From positions 248,001-312,000 of the forward strand of contig NZ_QPIW01000004.1 of assembly GCF_003339505.1 (NCBI RefSeq): a stretch of DNA of 64,000 nucleotides, written 5' to 3'. The notes beneath the pieces are model-generated. The model was not told where the DNA came from. It ran no database searches and saw only the letters and a list, made by a program, of their open reading frames with translations. The stretch is from Runella aurantiaca (GTDB lineage Bacteria; Bacteroidota; Bacteroidia; Cytophagales; Spirosomataceae). Position 1 is the first letter of the stretch. Every line of letters begins with the position of its first letter. This document shows, one piece after another, positions 1 through 8,653 of this stretch. A program made the translations under genes and the position numbers.

Positions 1-227
1 AGCCCGGCGCTACCGGCCAATGTTGAGAGAGAGCGATGGGTATCGGTTAATTGATGAAACCCCAAATAACGGAATACACCTGCACCCGCCGCCAACGAAA
101 CGGTTACTAAAAATACACCCCAGAGGAGGCGATTATGGAAGGGGACATAAGCAAAGAATTTAAAAAAAACGACAATGCATACAGTGGCTACGACAGCGTC
201 TGAAAAGGCGTTGGAGAGTTGAATCAT
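1..227 (-). CDS. Partial membrane protein, C-terminus beyond the window
   Basis: An open frame reads leftward from an ATG at 227 and runs off the left edge, giving 75 codons with no stop. The visible part starts MIQLSNAFSDAVVAT and is rich in Val, Phe, Leu and Ala. It contains two hydrophobic stretches (about residues 9-28 and 34-52) separated by a short polar turn, so an integral membrane protein is likely. I do not recognise the family. The gene diverges from sucD across 281 bp, so the two do not share a transcript. The start is the only ATG that keeps the whole hydrophobic N-terminus in frame. Confidence 0.55.
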   Translation of the reverse strand, partial: MIQLSNAFSDAVVATVCIVVFFKFFAYVPFHNRLLWGVFLVTVSLAAGAGVFRYLGFHQLTDTHRSLSTLAGSAG

Positions 228-259
228 TCTTACACAAGAAGTTAAAGGTTAAGGGGGCT

Positions 260-306
260 AACGTTTTATCGGCGATAAAAACCGATGATTAAGAACGATA
301 AACGTT
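260..306. repeat. Inverted repeat in the gap before sucD
   Basis: The arms at 260-271 and 296-306 (AACGTTTtATCG and CGATAAACGTT, one extra T in the left arm) can pair, and an alternative inner stem ATCGG/CCGAT lies between them. It sits between the divergent partial membrane gene and sucD. No U-tract follows, so it may be an operator or leader structure rather than a terminator. Confidence 0.3.
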
Positions 307-453
307 TGAAAAAGCCTTAGCAAGGTATCAGTATTTTACCGTTTTAAACAGAAAAATAAGCAATATTTAGGCCTTCAAAAATTTTTCTTTCAGGGGTGCT
401 TTTGTACTTTCTTTATTTCGACCTACTTTTACTGAAAAATTTTTGGCTTCTGT

Positions 454-481
454 CTTGAATAAAATAAAGTTAATCATTTTG
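454..481 (+). promoter_or_regulatory. Possible sucD promoter
   Basis: CTTG at 454-457 and TCATTTTG at 474-481 resemble the Bacteroidota -33 (TTTG) and -7 (TAnnTTTG) elements, each with one mismatch and 16 bp between them. The predicted transcription start near 488 would leave a leader of about 20 nt before the sucD ATG. The spacing is slightly short, so this is tentative. Confidence 0.28.
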
Positions 482-508
482 AATCACGCAATTTTATACT
501 AACCACCA

Positions 509-1384
509 ATGAGCGTATTAGTCAATAAAAACTCAAAGATAATTGTGCAGGGCTTCACAGGCTCCGAAGGTACTTTTCATGCCCAACAAATGATTGAGTA
601 CGGAACAAATGTTGTAGGTGGAGTGACTCCAGGCAAAGGCGGTCAAAGTCACCTAGATCGTCCCGTCTTCAACACCGTTGCTGATGCCGTAAATACCACA
701 GGGGCCGATGTGTCAATCATTTTTGTGCCGCCAGCTTTTGCCGCCGACGCCATCATGGAAGCCGCCGATGCAGGTATCAAAGTAATCGTTTGTATCACTG
801 AAGGTATTCCGACCAAAGACATGATGTTGGCGAAAGAATACATCACGACAAAAGACTGCCGTCTCATTGGTCCAAACTGTCCGGGTGTAATGACGGCCGA
901 CGAATGTAAGGTGGGAATCATGCCTGGTTTTATCTTCAAAAAAGGAACCATCGGCATCGTTTCTAAGTCAGGTACGTTGACCTACGAAGCGGTTGATCAG
1001 TTGACAAAAGCAGGCCTTGGCCAAACCACTGCCATTGGAATTGGAGGCGACCCAATCATTGGTACAACTACCAAAGAAGCGGTAGAATTGCTCATGAATG
1101 ACCCCGAAACAGAAGGAATTGTGATGATAGGAGAAATCGGAGGAAGCATGGAAGCCGATGCCGCCTATTGGATTAAAGCAAACGGAACTAAACCCGTCGT
1201 TGGTTTTATCGCTGGTCAAACTGCCCCTAAAGGTCGTCGTATGGGCCACGCAGGTGCTATTATTGGTGGTGCAGATGATACGGCTGCGGCTAAGATGCGC
1301 ATTATGAGTGAGTGTGGTATCTTCGTGGTAGAATCGCCCGCGTTGATTGGCGAAACAATGTTGAAAGCCTTAGGTCGTGACTAA
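509..1384 (+). CDS. sucD: Succinyl-CoA synthetase (ADP-forming) alpha subunit
   Basis: This is the alpha subunit of succinyl-CoA ligase, which interconverts succinyl-CoA and succinate in the TCA cycle with substrate-level phosphorylation in the cytoplasm. At 291 aa it has the family's normal length. The N-terminal CoA-binding Rossmann domain begins with the [10 protein letters not shown] loop (about residues 15-24). The phosphorylated histidine lies in GHAGA (His247), and the GPNCPG motif is at about 121-126. The beta subunit gene sucC is not in the window, as is usual in Bacteroidota, where sucC and sucD are often unlinked. A strong hairpin follows the stop, so it is probably monocistronic. 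Confidence 0.97.
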   Translation: MSVLVNKNSKIIVQGFTGSEGTFHAQQMIEYGTNVVGGVTPGKGGQSHLDRPVFNTVADAVNTTGADVSIIFVPPAFAADAIMEAADAGIKVIVCITEGIPTKDMMLAKEYITTKDCRLIGPNCPGVMTADECKVGIMPGFIFKKGTIGIVSKSGTLTYEAVDQLTKAGLGQTTAIGIGGDPIIGTTTKEAVELLMNDPETEGIVMIGEIGGSMEADAAYWIKANGTKPVVGFIAGQTAPKGRRMGHAGAIIGGADDTAAAKMRIMSECGIFVVESPALIGETMLKALGRD

Positions 1385-1412
1385 CCGATATTACTATTAT
1401 CTTTTCTAACTT

Positions 1413-1445
1413 TGCAGGCAGTTTGGATATTCCAGGCTGCCTGCA
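1413..1445 (+). terminator. Hairpin terminator after sucD
   Basis: The arms TGCAGGCAG (1413-1421) and CTGCCTGCA (1437-1445) pair perfectly. The stem continues inward through two U-G wobbles and TGGA/TCCA to a 3-nt loop, about 15 bp in all. The following TCTATTTT is a weak U-tract. Confidence 0.6.
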
Positions 1446-1478
1446 TCTATTTTGGGGATTAAAAATGAGTATCGGCGA

Positions 1479-2654
1479 ATGACGAAGAAAGTTGTTCATA
1501 GGTTTAAATATATTACGTGGCTGCTATTGTTTAGCTGCGTTGCTCCCCTTTGGGCAGAAGTAGGGCCAGACAAGCAGTACTTCCTCGTAAAAAATTTGGC
1601 GCAGGATTGGCTTGTGTATGATCAGCGGGAAAAAGAATTCGTTCCTTACGTGGCCGAACAGCACGGTAATCAGCTGTCAGTCAATACGCTAGTGGATTTA
1701 GAAAGCAATCTGCATTATGAGCTTCTGCTGTACGTCGAAAAAAATAATTATCTGTTTCTGAATGGCTCATTGCAGGAAAACCTGAAGGCAGGAAGCTGGC
1801 GAGTCATGAAAATAGACAGTCTTTATAAAATATTTAGGCGCCCGCAGTTGATGATTACGATATACGGAACGCCCGGGCAGACTGGAAAAGTCGTCATTAT
1901 TGGTCACCGAAAAGCGGCCGTTGAAAAACTGATTACGATTGAGGAAGAATCGTTTTTGAATCTAAAACCCCGAGAGCAAGCCTCTATTGCTAATTTTTTC
2001 ATTTTGGGAATTTTGCTTCTGTTTACCTTTGCCGCTTTCCTGTTCAATACCTCTCCCCGGGCTTTTAATCGGATTTATAGTCTTCCTGATTTATTTCAAA
2101 TGGATTTTAGGGATGATTCATTCATGATCAATAAACCCTTTAGCCGAACCAACATTCTATTTGTGGTTCTGCTTAGTCTTGAATTAGCCTATTTGTATTT
2201 GTTTACGCAGGATAAAGAATATAATCTGTTTTCATCAAAAGAATTATTAGCAACTGGACAGGCATTTTCTGATACTTGGTTAAATTACTTAAAAATAGCA
2301 TTTATCTGTTTTCTGGGATTTATAGGGAAATATTTCGGTTTGTATATTTTAGGAACTTTGTATCGTTTGGAAGGTGTAGCTAATGTGCATTATTTCAAGG
2401 TTTTACAGTCTTCTTTGTTGTTTTTTACGGCGCTCATATTGATTGCCTCGGTAGCTTCTTTTTACATTGTTGACTGGTCGCCAATCATCCGTTCGGTACT
2501 CATTATTCCAGTAATTGTTTTTTACGTTTTTCGGGCCATTTTAATCTTCTTTACAATTAGCAACAGCACAACTGTTAAAAATCTATATTTAATTTCGTAC
2601 CTTTGCATTGTTGAATTAATCCCCATCATCATCGGGGTAAGGTATGCCCTATAA
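1479..2654 (+). CDS. DUF4271 family membrane protein
   Basis: This is a 391-aa protein of unknown function in a family confined to Bacteroidota (DUF4271). An N-terminal signal peptide (about residues 1-26, ending near LWA) is followed by a soluble region of about 150 residues. A C-terminal membrane part with six or seven hydrophobic helices follows (first near residue 172, the rest from about 225). I chose the ATG at 1479 because it begins with a basic, signal-like stretch; an in-frame TTG at 1452 is less likely. The end overlaps the next open frame, and members of this family commonly sit beside hemD, as here. A role in envelope assembly is possible, but nothing in the sequence shows it. Confidence 0.75.
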   Translation: MTKKVVHRFKYITWLLLFSCVAPLWAEVGPDKQYFLVKNLAQDWLVYDQREKEFVPYVAEQHGNQLSVNTLVDLESNLHYELLLYVEKNNYLFLNGSLQENLKAGSWRVMKIDSLYKIFRRPQLMITIYGTPGQTGKVVIIGHRKAAVEKLITIEEESFLNLKPREQASIANFFILGILLLFTFAAFLFNTSPRAFNRIYSLPDLFQMDFRDDSFMINKPFSRTNILFVVLLSLELAYLYLFTQDKEYNLFSSKELLATGQAFSDTWLNYLKIAFICFLGFIGKYFGLYILGTLYRLEGVANVHYFKVLQSSLLFFTALILIASVASFYIVDWSPIIRSVLIIPVIVFYVFRAILIFFTISNSTTVKNLYLISYLCIVELIPIIIGVRYAL

Positions 2655-2685
2655 GAAGTGGGGAGAACCCCACCAAACGTCTGAT

Positions 2686-3468
2686 ATGAGCGAAACGATT
2701 TTGATGCAACAAGACCGGTTGAATAAAGTAGAGAGCATTTTGGTCACCCAAGCTCGGCCAACTGATGAAAAGTCCCCTTATTTTGAGTTAGAGCGCAGGT
2801 ACAGCGTAAAGGTCGATTTTCGCCCTTTTATCGAAGTTCAGGGTATTTCTTTTAAGGATTTTCGTAAGCAACGAATTAACATCATGGAGCATACGGCTAT
2901 TATTTTTACCAGCCGTAATGCCGTAGACAATTTCTTCCGTATTTGTAAGGAAGCTAAGTTGGAAATGCCTGCCGAAATGAAATATTTCTGCGTAACGGAG
3001 CAAACCGCCAACTATCTTCAAAAGTACATTCAAATACGCAAACGGAAGATTTTTTCAGGTCAAAAAACCGCTGCTGATTTGTTGGATTTAATCAAGAAAC
3101 ACAAAACCGAAAAGTTTTTGTTTCCTTGTTCTGACAAGCGGCGCAATGACATCCCCGAATTCATGGGTAACTACGAATTACACCTCACCGAGGCCGTAAT
3201 GTATGAAACCGTGTCTTCAGATTTGTCAGATTTGACTGAAGTGTTTTACGATGTTATTTGCTTTTTCAGTCCTTCTGGAATTACCTCACTATTCCATAAC
3301 TTCCCTGATTTTAAGCAAAATAAAACCCGCATAGCCGCTTTCGGTCCTACGACCGCAAAAGCAGTGGCGGATGCAGGCTTGATTTTAGATATTGAGGCTC
3401 CAATGCCCAATGCTCCTTCAATGACTGGGGCTTTGGAAATATATATCAAAAAAGCCAATAATATCTAA
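2686..3468 (+). CDS. hemD: Uroporphyrinogen-III synthase
   Basis: HemD closes and isomerises hydroxymethylbilane to uroporphyrinogen III in tetrapyrrole (haem) synthesis, in the cytoplasm. The 260-aa product has the two-lobe layout of the family. The first lobe holds the ILVTQ start (about residues 19-23) and an IIFTSRNAV segment (about 72-80). The second holds a CFFSPSGI segment near residues 193-200 and an FGPTTAKAV segment near the end. HemD sequences are divergent, so the call rests on these patterns and length. An upstream in-frame ATG at 2644 overlaps the preceding gene; the ATG at 2686 fits the start of relatives better. Confidence 0.82.
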   Translation: MSETILMQQDRLNKVESILVTQARPTDEKSPYFELERRYSVKVDFRPFIEVQGISFKDFRKQRINIMEHTAIIFTSRNAVDNFFRICKEAKLEMPAEMKYFCVTEQTANYLQKYIQIRKRKIFSGQKTAADLLDLIKKHKTEKFLFPCSDKRRNDIPEFMGNYELHLTEAVMYETVSSDLSDLTEVFYDVICFFSPSGITSLFHNFPDFKQNKTRIAAFGPTTAKAVADAGLILDIEAPMPNAPSMTGALEIYIKKANNI

Positions 3469-3546
3469 TTAGAAAGGTTTGGGGCCGTTTTTCTTTGGAC
3501 AATTAGAGCAAAACTGCAACACTTATATGTTTTTATGCGTTATAGT

Positions 3547-3573
3547 AAGGGTTGGGAAACTAACCCTTTTTTT
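3547..3573 (+). terminator. Rho-independent terminator after hemD
   Basis: AAGGGTT (3547-3553) pairs with AACCCTT (3562-3568), with one further G-U pair and a 6-nt loop. It runs straight into a seven-T tract (3567-3573). Confidence 0.75.
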
Positions 3574-3629
3574 ATATCAAATTTTTTTCGCTAATTGTCG
3601 TTTGTATTGAAAATACCAGCGAATTGGAT

Positions 3630-4601
3630 ATGAAATACCCACAACTACTACTATTGAGCATATTAAGTTGGTTTGCCCAATTAAACTATGTACAGGCGCA
3701 GCAGGATGCTCAGTTTAGCCTGTTCATGCACAATCAATTATATTATAATCCCGCCACCGCAGGAGCCGACGGAACTACCCGATTTCAGTTACTGAATCGT
3801 ATTCAATGGCAAGGGTATCAGACTACTTCAGGAGACGGCGGTGCTCCCAATACGCTTGTATTTTCAGGAAGTGTTCCACTGAATTTTATAAAAAGTGCCG
3901 TTGGTATTAATTACGTCAATGATCGAATTGGCGCAATGGGTAGCCAAGAAGTCCAGCTTTCGTATGCCTATCGCCTGAATATCAATGAAAATACCTTGGC
4001 AATCGGTGCGCGGGTAGGGTTTCAAAACAGATACATTGATTTTAGTCGCTTGGTTTCTCGTGAACCTGGCGACCCACTCATCCCAGTCGGACGGTTAGGG
4101 GTTACACAGCCCGATATTTCTTTAGGGGTATTTTATGATGCAAGTACTTTTTATGTTGGTGCAAGCGTTAATCACCTGAATCGACCTAAATTTAATTTAG
4201 GAGGAGATACGGGCAATAGTATTTTGGCTCCCAATGCGTATTTGATGGCGGGTTATCGTTGGGAACCGTTATATGGATTGGAAATACAGCCACTTATCCT
4301 TGTAAAAAGTCTGACGGATTTCAATCCTAAAACGTTGTCGGTAGAGGGGGGCGTAATGGCTACTTGGGACGAATGGATTTTTGGCGGAATCACCTACCGT
4401 GTGCAAGAATCCTATAACATTATAGCTGGAATAAATCTGCTTGGCAACAAAGCGCTGCGTTTGGCAGGTGCCGTTGATTTGGTAGGCGGCAGCCGCAGTG
4501 TAAAAGCCCCAGCATCGTACGAAGTGATGCTTTCTTATGCACTCCCAGCGCTTACAAAAGGCAAAAAGACAATTGTTCGTACCCCAAGATTTAGATATTA
4601 A
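3630..4601 (+). CDS. porP: PorP/SprF family type IX secretion outer-membrane protein
   Basis: PorP/SprF proteins are outer-membrane beta-barrels that link the T9SS core ring to the outer membrane or support export of particular substrates. The 323-aa product has a signal peptide ending at about residue 24 (VQA before QQD). The conserved HNQLYYNPATAG segment follows, then alternating amphipathic beta-strands to an aromatic C-terminus (RFRY). I start at the ATG at 3630, since an in-frame TTG lies only two codons upstream. It stands directly upstream of gldK, as porP does in the porPKLMN cluster of Porphyromonas gingivalis. Gene names porP and sprF are used interchangeably for this family; the context favours porP. 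Confidence 0.9.
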   Translation: MKYPQLLLLSILSWFAQLNYVQAQQDAQFSLFMHNQLYYNPATAGADGTTRFQLLNRIQWQGYQTTSGDGGAPNTLVFSGSVPLNFIKSAVGINYVNDRIGAMGSQEVQLSYAYRLNINENTLAIGARVGFQNRYIDFSRLVSREPGDPLIPVGRLGVTQPDISLGVFYDASTFYVGASVNHLNRPKFNLGGDTGNSILAPNAYLMAGYRWEPLYGLEIQPLILVKSLTDFNPKTLSVEGGVMATWDEWIFGGITYRVQESYNIIAGINLLGNKALRLAGAVDLVGGSRSVKAPASYEVMLSYALPALTKGKKTIVRTPRFRY

Positions 4602-4861
4602 TACAGTGAATAATTGGGTCAATTTCTAAATAGAATAATATTTTTTTGCCGAATTCAATCTTTGGCAATATTATTGTTGGAAGACCGTTGTACCGTTTGA
4701 TAAAAAATTAATGGTTTTTTAGTAATTTTGGGGGCTTGTGGGGGATTTTAAAATAAATAAAGCCCTTCTTTGTAACAGTAAAAGAGAATTTTAAAAAAAA
4801 CACACAATAAACACATAGAACTTCGTTTCTATACTGAATTTTGAAACTAACGGGAATAACC

Positions 4862-5971
4862 ATGAGCAAGAGGGTATTTTTCGGCTGCGCCACCAAAGGA
4901 GCATGGATTTTGATGGTAGCGATGATGCTGCAAAGTTGTGGATTTGTCAAAGATAAATTTGGCGGAAAAAACAGCAAAGGAGGAAAAGGGGGCAAAAAAG
5001 GAGCCAAACAGGAAGTCGGCGTTCGGAACGGAGAAGTTGTTGCAACGGGTCGTAAAGACTATAAGCAGGATACTCCTTTTGGAATGGTGCTTATCCCATC
5101 GGGTTCTTTTATGATGGGGCAGGCTGACGAAGATGTTGCCGCTACGCAGGTCAATTTTAACCGCCGAGTAACCATTACTTCGTTTTACATGGATGATACT
5201 GAAGTAACAAACAACGAGTATCGTCAATTTGTAGCATCTCTGATGACTGACTCACTGTCAGTACTGGGAGAAGAAGAAATTATCTCAAAGTACCATCCCG
5301 ATACTACGGTTTGGAAAAAAGACTTCACGTATCACAACGGTGACCCGATGCTTGAATATTACTATTCGCATCCTGCCTTTGACACGTATCCAGTCGTTGG
5401 GGTAAGCTGGAAAGCCGCTCGCTATTTCTCAGAATGGCGCTCTAATCTGTACAACGATTACCGGGCAAAAGAAGGCAAATATCGTTCTCCAAAATTCCGC
5501 CTGCCCACCGAAGCCGAATGGGAATGGGCTGCTCGCGGCGGACGTGCCTCTGCTAAGTATCCTTGGGGTAACCCTTACGTAGCCAATGGAAAAGGTTGCT
5601 TCTTAGCAAACTTTAAACCACAGCGTGGTAATTATGACGCCGACGGTTATCCTTATACTGCCCCCGCCAATGCCTACAATGCCAATGATTATGGATTGTA
5701 TAACATGGCTGGTAACGTAGCAGAATGGACGTTGGATGCGTATGCCGACAATGCTACGATTGTAAACTGGGATATGAACCCAATGAATGATAACCCCGAC
5801 GAACCGCGTAAAATAGTACGGGGTGGATCATGGAAAGATGTTGCTTATTTCCTCGAAACAGGAACACGCGGTTGGGAATATGAAGATAACAAACGCTCGT
5901 TCATTGGTTTCCGTTGCGTAGTTGAAAACCTTGCCGGTCGTGCAGCTACTACCCGTGGACGTAAAAGATAA
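4862..5971 (+). CDS. gldK: T9SS ring lipoprotein GldK/PorK
   Basis: GldK (PorK) forms the periplasmic ring of the T9SS with GldN and is anchored to the outer membrane as a lipoprotein. The 369-aa product has a lipoprotein signal with a lipobox ending LQSC (Cys about residue 26). A Gly/Lys-rich linker follows, then a formylglycine-generating-enzyme-like (SUMF1) fold from about residue 72, with LIPSGSFMMG, LPTEAEWEWAARGG, GNVAEW and FIGFRCV segments. In this family the fold is structural, not enzymatic. The ATG at 4862 is chosen because it places the lipobox correctly; an in-frame TTG at 4841 is less likely. A terminator follows before gldL, which is unusual for a single transcript. Confidence 0.95.
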   Translation: MSKRVFFGCATKGAWILMVAMMLQSCGFVKDKFGGKNSKGGKGGKKGAKQEVGVRNGEVVATGRKDYKQDTPFGMVLIPSGSFMMGQADEDVAATQVNFNRRVTITSFYMDDTEVTNNEYRQFVASLMTDSLSVLGEEEIISKYHPDTTVWKKDFTYHNGDPMLEYYYSHPAFDTYPVVGVSWKAARYFSEWRSNLYNDYRAKEGKYRSPKFRLPTEAEWEWAARGGRASAKYPWGNPYVANGKGCFLANFKPQRGNYDADGYPYTAPANAYNANDYGLYNMAGNVAEWTLDAYADNATIVNWDMNPMNDNPDEPRKIVRGGSWKDVAYFLETGTRGWEYEDNKRSFIGFRCVVENLAGRAATTRGRKR

Positions 5972-5996
5972 TTCGACTTTATTACCTTAAAATATA

Positions 5997-6026
5997 GGGT
6001 GCTGCCCGGCGGCACCCTTCTTTTTT
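5997..6026 (+). terminator. Terminator between gldK and gldL
   Basis: GGGTGCTG (5997-6004) pairs with CGGCACCC (6010-6017), eight pairs including one G-U, around a CCCGG loop. It is followed by TTCTTTTTT. It lies between two genes whose products act in one machine, so it may work as an attenuator rather than a full stop. Confidence 0.72.
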
Positions 6027-6079
6027 ACGACCTTTATTTTTTGTAACCGATTCTATTAAACCAATATTTTAATTCTGTT

Positions 6080-6883
6080 ATGGCAGCACAAAAACAAGGT
6101 GTTTTCTGGAGTAAAATAGTCCCTACTGCTTATGCGCTTGGAGCAGCCGTTGTAATCATCGGTGCTTGGGCAAAAATTACTCACATCGAAGGTGGTGGTG
6201 AGATTTTGACAGTTGGTCTTTTGACCGAAGCTGTCATTTTCGTTTTGTACGCAGTACAAAGCTTTTTATACCCTGCTTCTGAAGAATATGCGTGGGAAAA
6301 AGTATATCCTGAATTAGCGGACGACGCGGCACCGGTACCTTCGCGTAAAGAAGAGAAAAAAGGAGTAGGTTTGACTGCCAACATGGATAAAATGTTAGCC
6401 GAAGCCAATATCTCACCCGACATTTTTAATAATCTTGGCAAAGGATTTAAAAATCTAACAGATACCGTATCTAAAATTGGAGATTTGACCGATGCAACCA
6501 TTGCAACCAACGATTACGCTAAAAACGTAAAAACTGCATCATCTTCAATTAATGATATGAATAAGTCTTACGGTGTGGCTATCAATGCGATGTCTTCTAT
6601 GGCGGATGCAACCAAAGATGCCCAACAATATCGTGACCAATTCCAGAACATTACCAAGAACATGGGCGCTCTTAATGCCGTCTATGAATTGGAATTGCAG
6701 GATACAACCAAGCACCTCAAGGCCATGAATGCGTTTTATGGCAACTTGACAAATGCAATGGCTAACATGGCGGATGCAACCAAAGAATCGCAGCAGTTTA
6801 AGGCTGAAATGTCAAAATTGACAACCAACATAACAGCCCTGAACAATGTGTACGGTAATATGCTAACCGCAATGCGAGGATAA
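6080..6883 (+). CDS. gldL: T9SS/gliding motor protein GldL/PorL
   Basis: GldL (PorL) forms with GldM the proton-motive-force-driven inner-membrane motor that powers type IX secretion and gliding. The 267-aa product has two N-terminal transmembrane helices (about residues 13-32 and 43-63). Glu50 in the second helix (LLTEAV) matches the conserved membrane acidic residue thought to take part in proton flow. The cytoplasmic tail is alpha-helical and contains an internal repeat around MADATK..QQ (about residues 175 and 231). The start ATG is 108 nt after gldK with a terminator in between, so an extra promoter for gldLMN is plausible. Confidence 0.95.
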   Translation: MAAQKQGVFWSKIVPTAYALGAAVVIIGAWAKITHIEGGGEILTVGLLTEAVIFVLYAVQSFLYPASEEYAWEKVYPELADDAAPVPSRKEEKKGVGLTANMDKMLAEANISPDIFNNLGKGFKNLTDTVSKIGDLTDATIATNDYAKNVKTASSSINDMNKSYGVAINAMSSMADATKDAQQYRDQFQNITKNMGALNAVYELELQDTTKHLKAMNAFYGNLTNAMANMADATKESQQFKAEMSKLTTNITALNNVYGNMLTAMRG

Positions 6884-6978
6884 TTTGATGGCGCAGAGTT
6901 GAAAATTCTGAACCCTTAAATACCACTGTCACCCTCGTTAAAATCAATTAAAGTAAGCTAAAATTCAACTATTTAAAA

Positions 6979-8574
6979 ATGGCAGGAGCAAAAGAGACAC
7001 CCCGTCAGAAGATGATTGGGATGATGTATCTGGTTTTGACGGCCATGCTGGCTTTGCAAGTAAGTTCGGCATTGTTGGAAAAATTCCAATTGTTGAACAA
7101 CAGTATGGAGGTTGCGTCAAACGCCGCTAACAAAATCAACGCAAGAACTGTTGAAAATATCAGAGATAAAGTCGAAAAGTCTGGAAATAGAGCTTTTGAA
7201 GTGGCGATTGTCAAGCAAGCTGAAGATGTGCGCAAGATAGCAAGTGGGATGATTAGTGAGATTGATGCCATAAAAAGTCAAATAGCAACCGAGGCTGGGG
7301 GCGGAATTGACCCTGAAACAGGAAAGGTCAAAAACCCGAACGAAGAGGATAAAGTAGCTATTTACATGATTGGGCCTTCAAAGAACGGTAAAGCGTATGA
7401 GCTGAAAAACAAGCTTAACGGTTTCGTAGAGCAAATGAATAAACTCTCAGGAACTAGCTTTGCTCCCTTAGCGCTCGACGGTAAAGAAGACCCTCTCGCC
7501 AAGCGCGACAAAGATCAACGTACCAAAGACTTTGCGGAATTGAATTTTGCGCAAACACCCGTTCCTGCTGCATTGGCGGTATTGAGTCAAAAACAATCTG
7601 AAATTCGTCGTTTAGAAGCGGAAGTACTCGATGCTTTGGCGGCTAAAGTAGGTGCGAAGGACATTAAGTTTGATAAAATTCTGGCAATGATTAGTGCCGA
7701 GTCTAACATAGTAGTTGCAGGTACTAAGTTCAAAGGAGAGATGTTTATTGCGGCTTCTTCGAGTTCTCTTACGCCACGCATGAGTTTAGGTGGAGCACCA
7801 TTGCGGGTACAGGATGGAAAGGGAATCATTGAATTTACGGCCCAGGGTGGTTCGTATGATAAAGATGGTCTGGCTGCCAAGACCCTTGCGGGAGTTATTT
7901 CATTCCCAACGCCAAGTGGTCGTGATACCACAATTTCGATGAAATATGATTATAAAGTGGCTAAGCCAACCTATAATATTGAATCAGCTTCGATGCCGCC
8001 TTTGTTTTTGGGTTGTAAGAACGTGTTGAGTATTCAAAGCCCAGGCTTAGGACCTTTATGGAACCCTGCTTTTACGGCTGATGGTGCCGAAGTTATCAAC
8101 AATGGTAAGGGCAAAGTAATTATTATTCCGAATAATAGAAGCGTAAAACTGAATATTTCGAACCAAGGAAACTTGATTGGCACCGAAGGCTTCCGCGTAA
8201 ACCGCGTTCCTCGTCCTCGTTTGGAATATTATATCAATGGTGCATTGGTGGACGATAAACGCCCTATTTCGGCCAGTATGGCACGGAATATTTCCGTAAA
8301 AGCGATTGCGGATGAGAGTTTAACCAATTATTCTCCCGAAGATGCAAATTTCCGGGTTGGTCAAATTACCGTTCGTTTGGCAAGTGGCGCTCGCCCTAAA
8401 GGACAGCCAGTTGTCATTTCCGGGCCAAGTGGTTCGATTAATGCTTTGGCAGCTCAGGCAGCGCCTGGAGATCGTCTTGTAATTGAAGTATCAGGGGTAC
8501 AGCGCCGTAATTTCAAAGGAGATGTTCAGGATGCAGGGATAGGTACTGAATCGCGGACTGTTCCGTTGAATTAA
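6979..8574 (+). CDS. gldM: T9SS/gliding motor protein GldM/PorM
   Basis: GldM (PorM) is the periplasm-spanning partner of GldL: its single membrane helix sits inside the GldL ring and its long periplasmic arm contacts the GldK/GldN ring. The 531-aa product begins MAGAKETPRQKM, followed by a helix at about residues 12-32, with the conserved Arg9 just before it. A helical region (to about 220) leads into several beta-rich domains to the C-terminus. Length and layout are typical. It lies 95 nt after gldL and 79 nt before gldN with no terminator in either gap, consistent with a gldLMN transcript. Confidence 0.95.
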   Translation: MAGAKETPRQKMIGMMYLVLTAMLALQVSSALLEKFQLLNNSMEVASNAANKINARTVENIRDKVEKSGNRAFEVAIVKQAEDVRKIASGMISEIDAIKSQIATEAGGGIDPETGKVKNPNEEDKVAIYMIGPSKNGKAYELKNKLNGFVEQMNKLSGTSFAPLALDGKEDPLAKRDKDQRTKDFAELNFAQTPVPAALAVLSQKQSEIRRLEAEVLDALAAKVGAKDIKFDKILAMISAESNIVVAGTKFKGEMFIAASSSSLTPRMSLGGAPLRVQDGKGIIEFTAQGGSYDKDGLAAKTLAGVISFPTPSGRDTTISMKYDYKVAKPTYNIESASMPPLFLGCKNVLSIQSPGLGPLWNPAFTADGAEVINNGKGKVIIIPNNRSVKLNISNQGNLIGTEGFRVNRVPRPRLEYYINGALVDDKRPISASMARNISVKAIADESLTNYSPEDANFRVGQITVRLASGARPKGQPVVISGPSGSINALAAQAAPGDRLVIEVSGVQRRNFKGDVQDAGIGTESRTVPLN

Positions 8575-8653
8575 GAATACTGATTTTAGATTTTGTACTA
8601 ACAAGGAATAGATTTCGTTAGTAATAAAGTAATCAAAATAACGCTCAAAGAAA

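Noticed and set aside
4626-4676. Hairpin after porP as a terminator
   Set aside because: AATAATAT/ATATTATT and TGCC/GGCA can pair but are separated by a large T bulge, and no U-tract follows.
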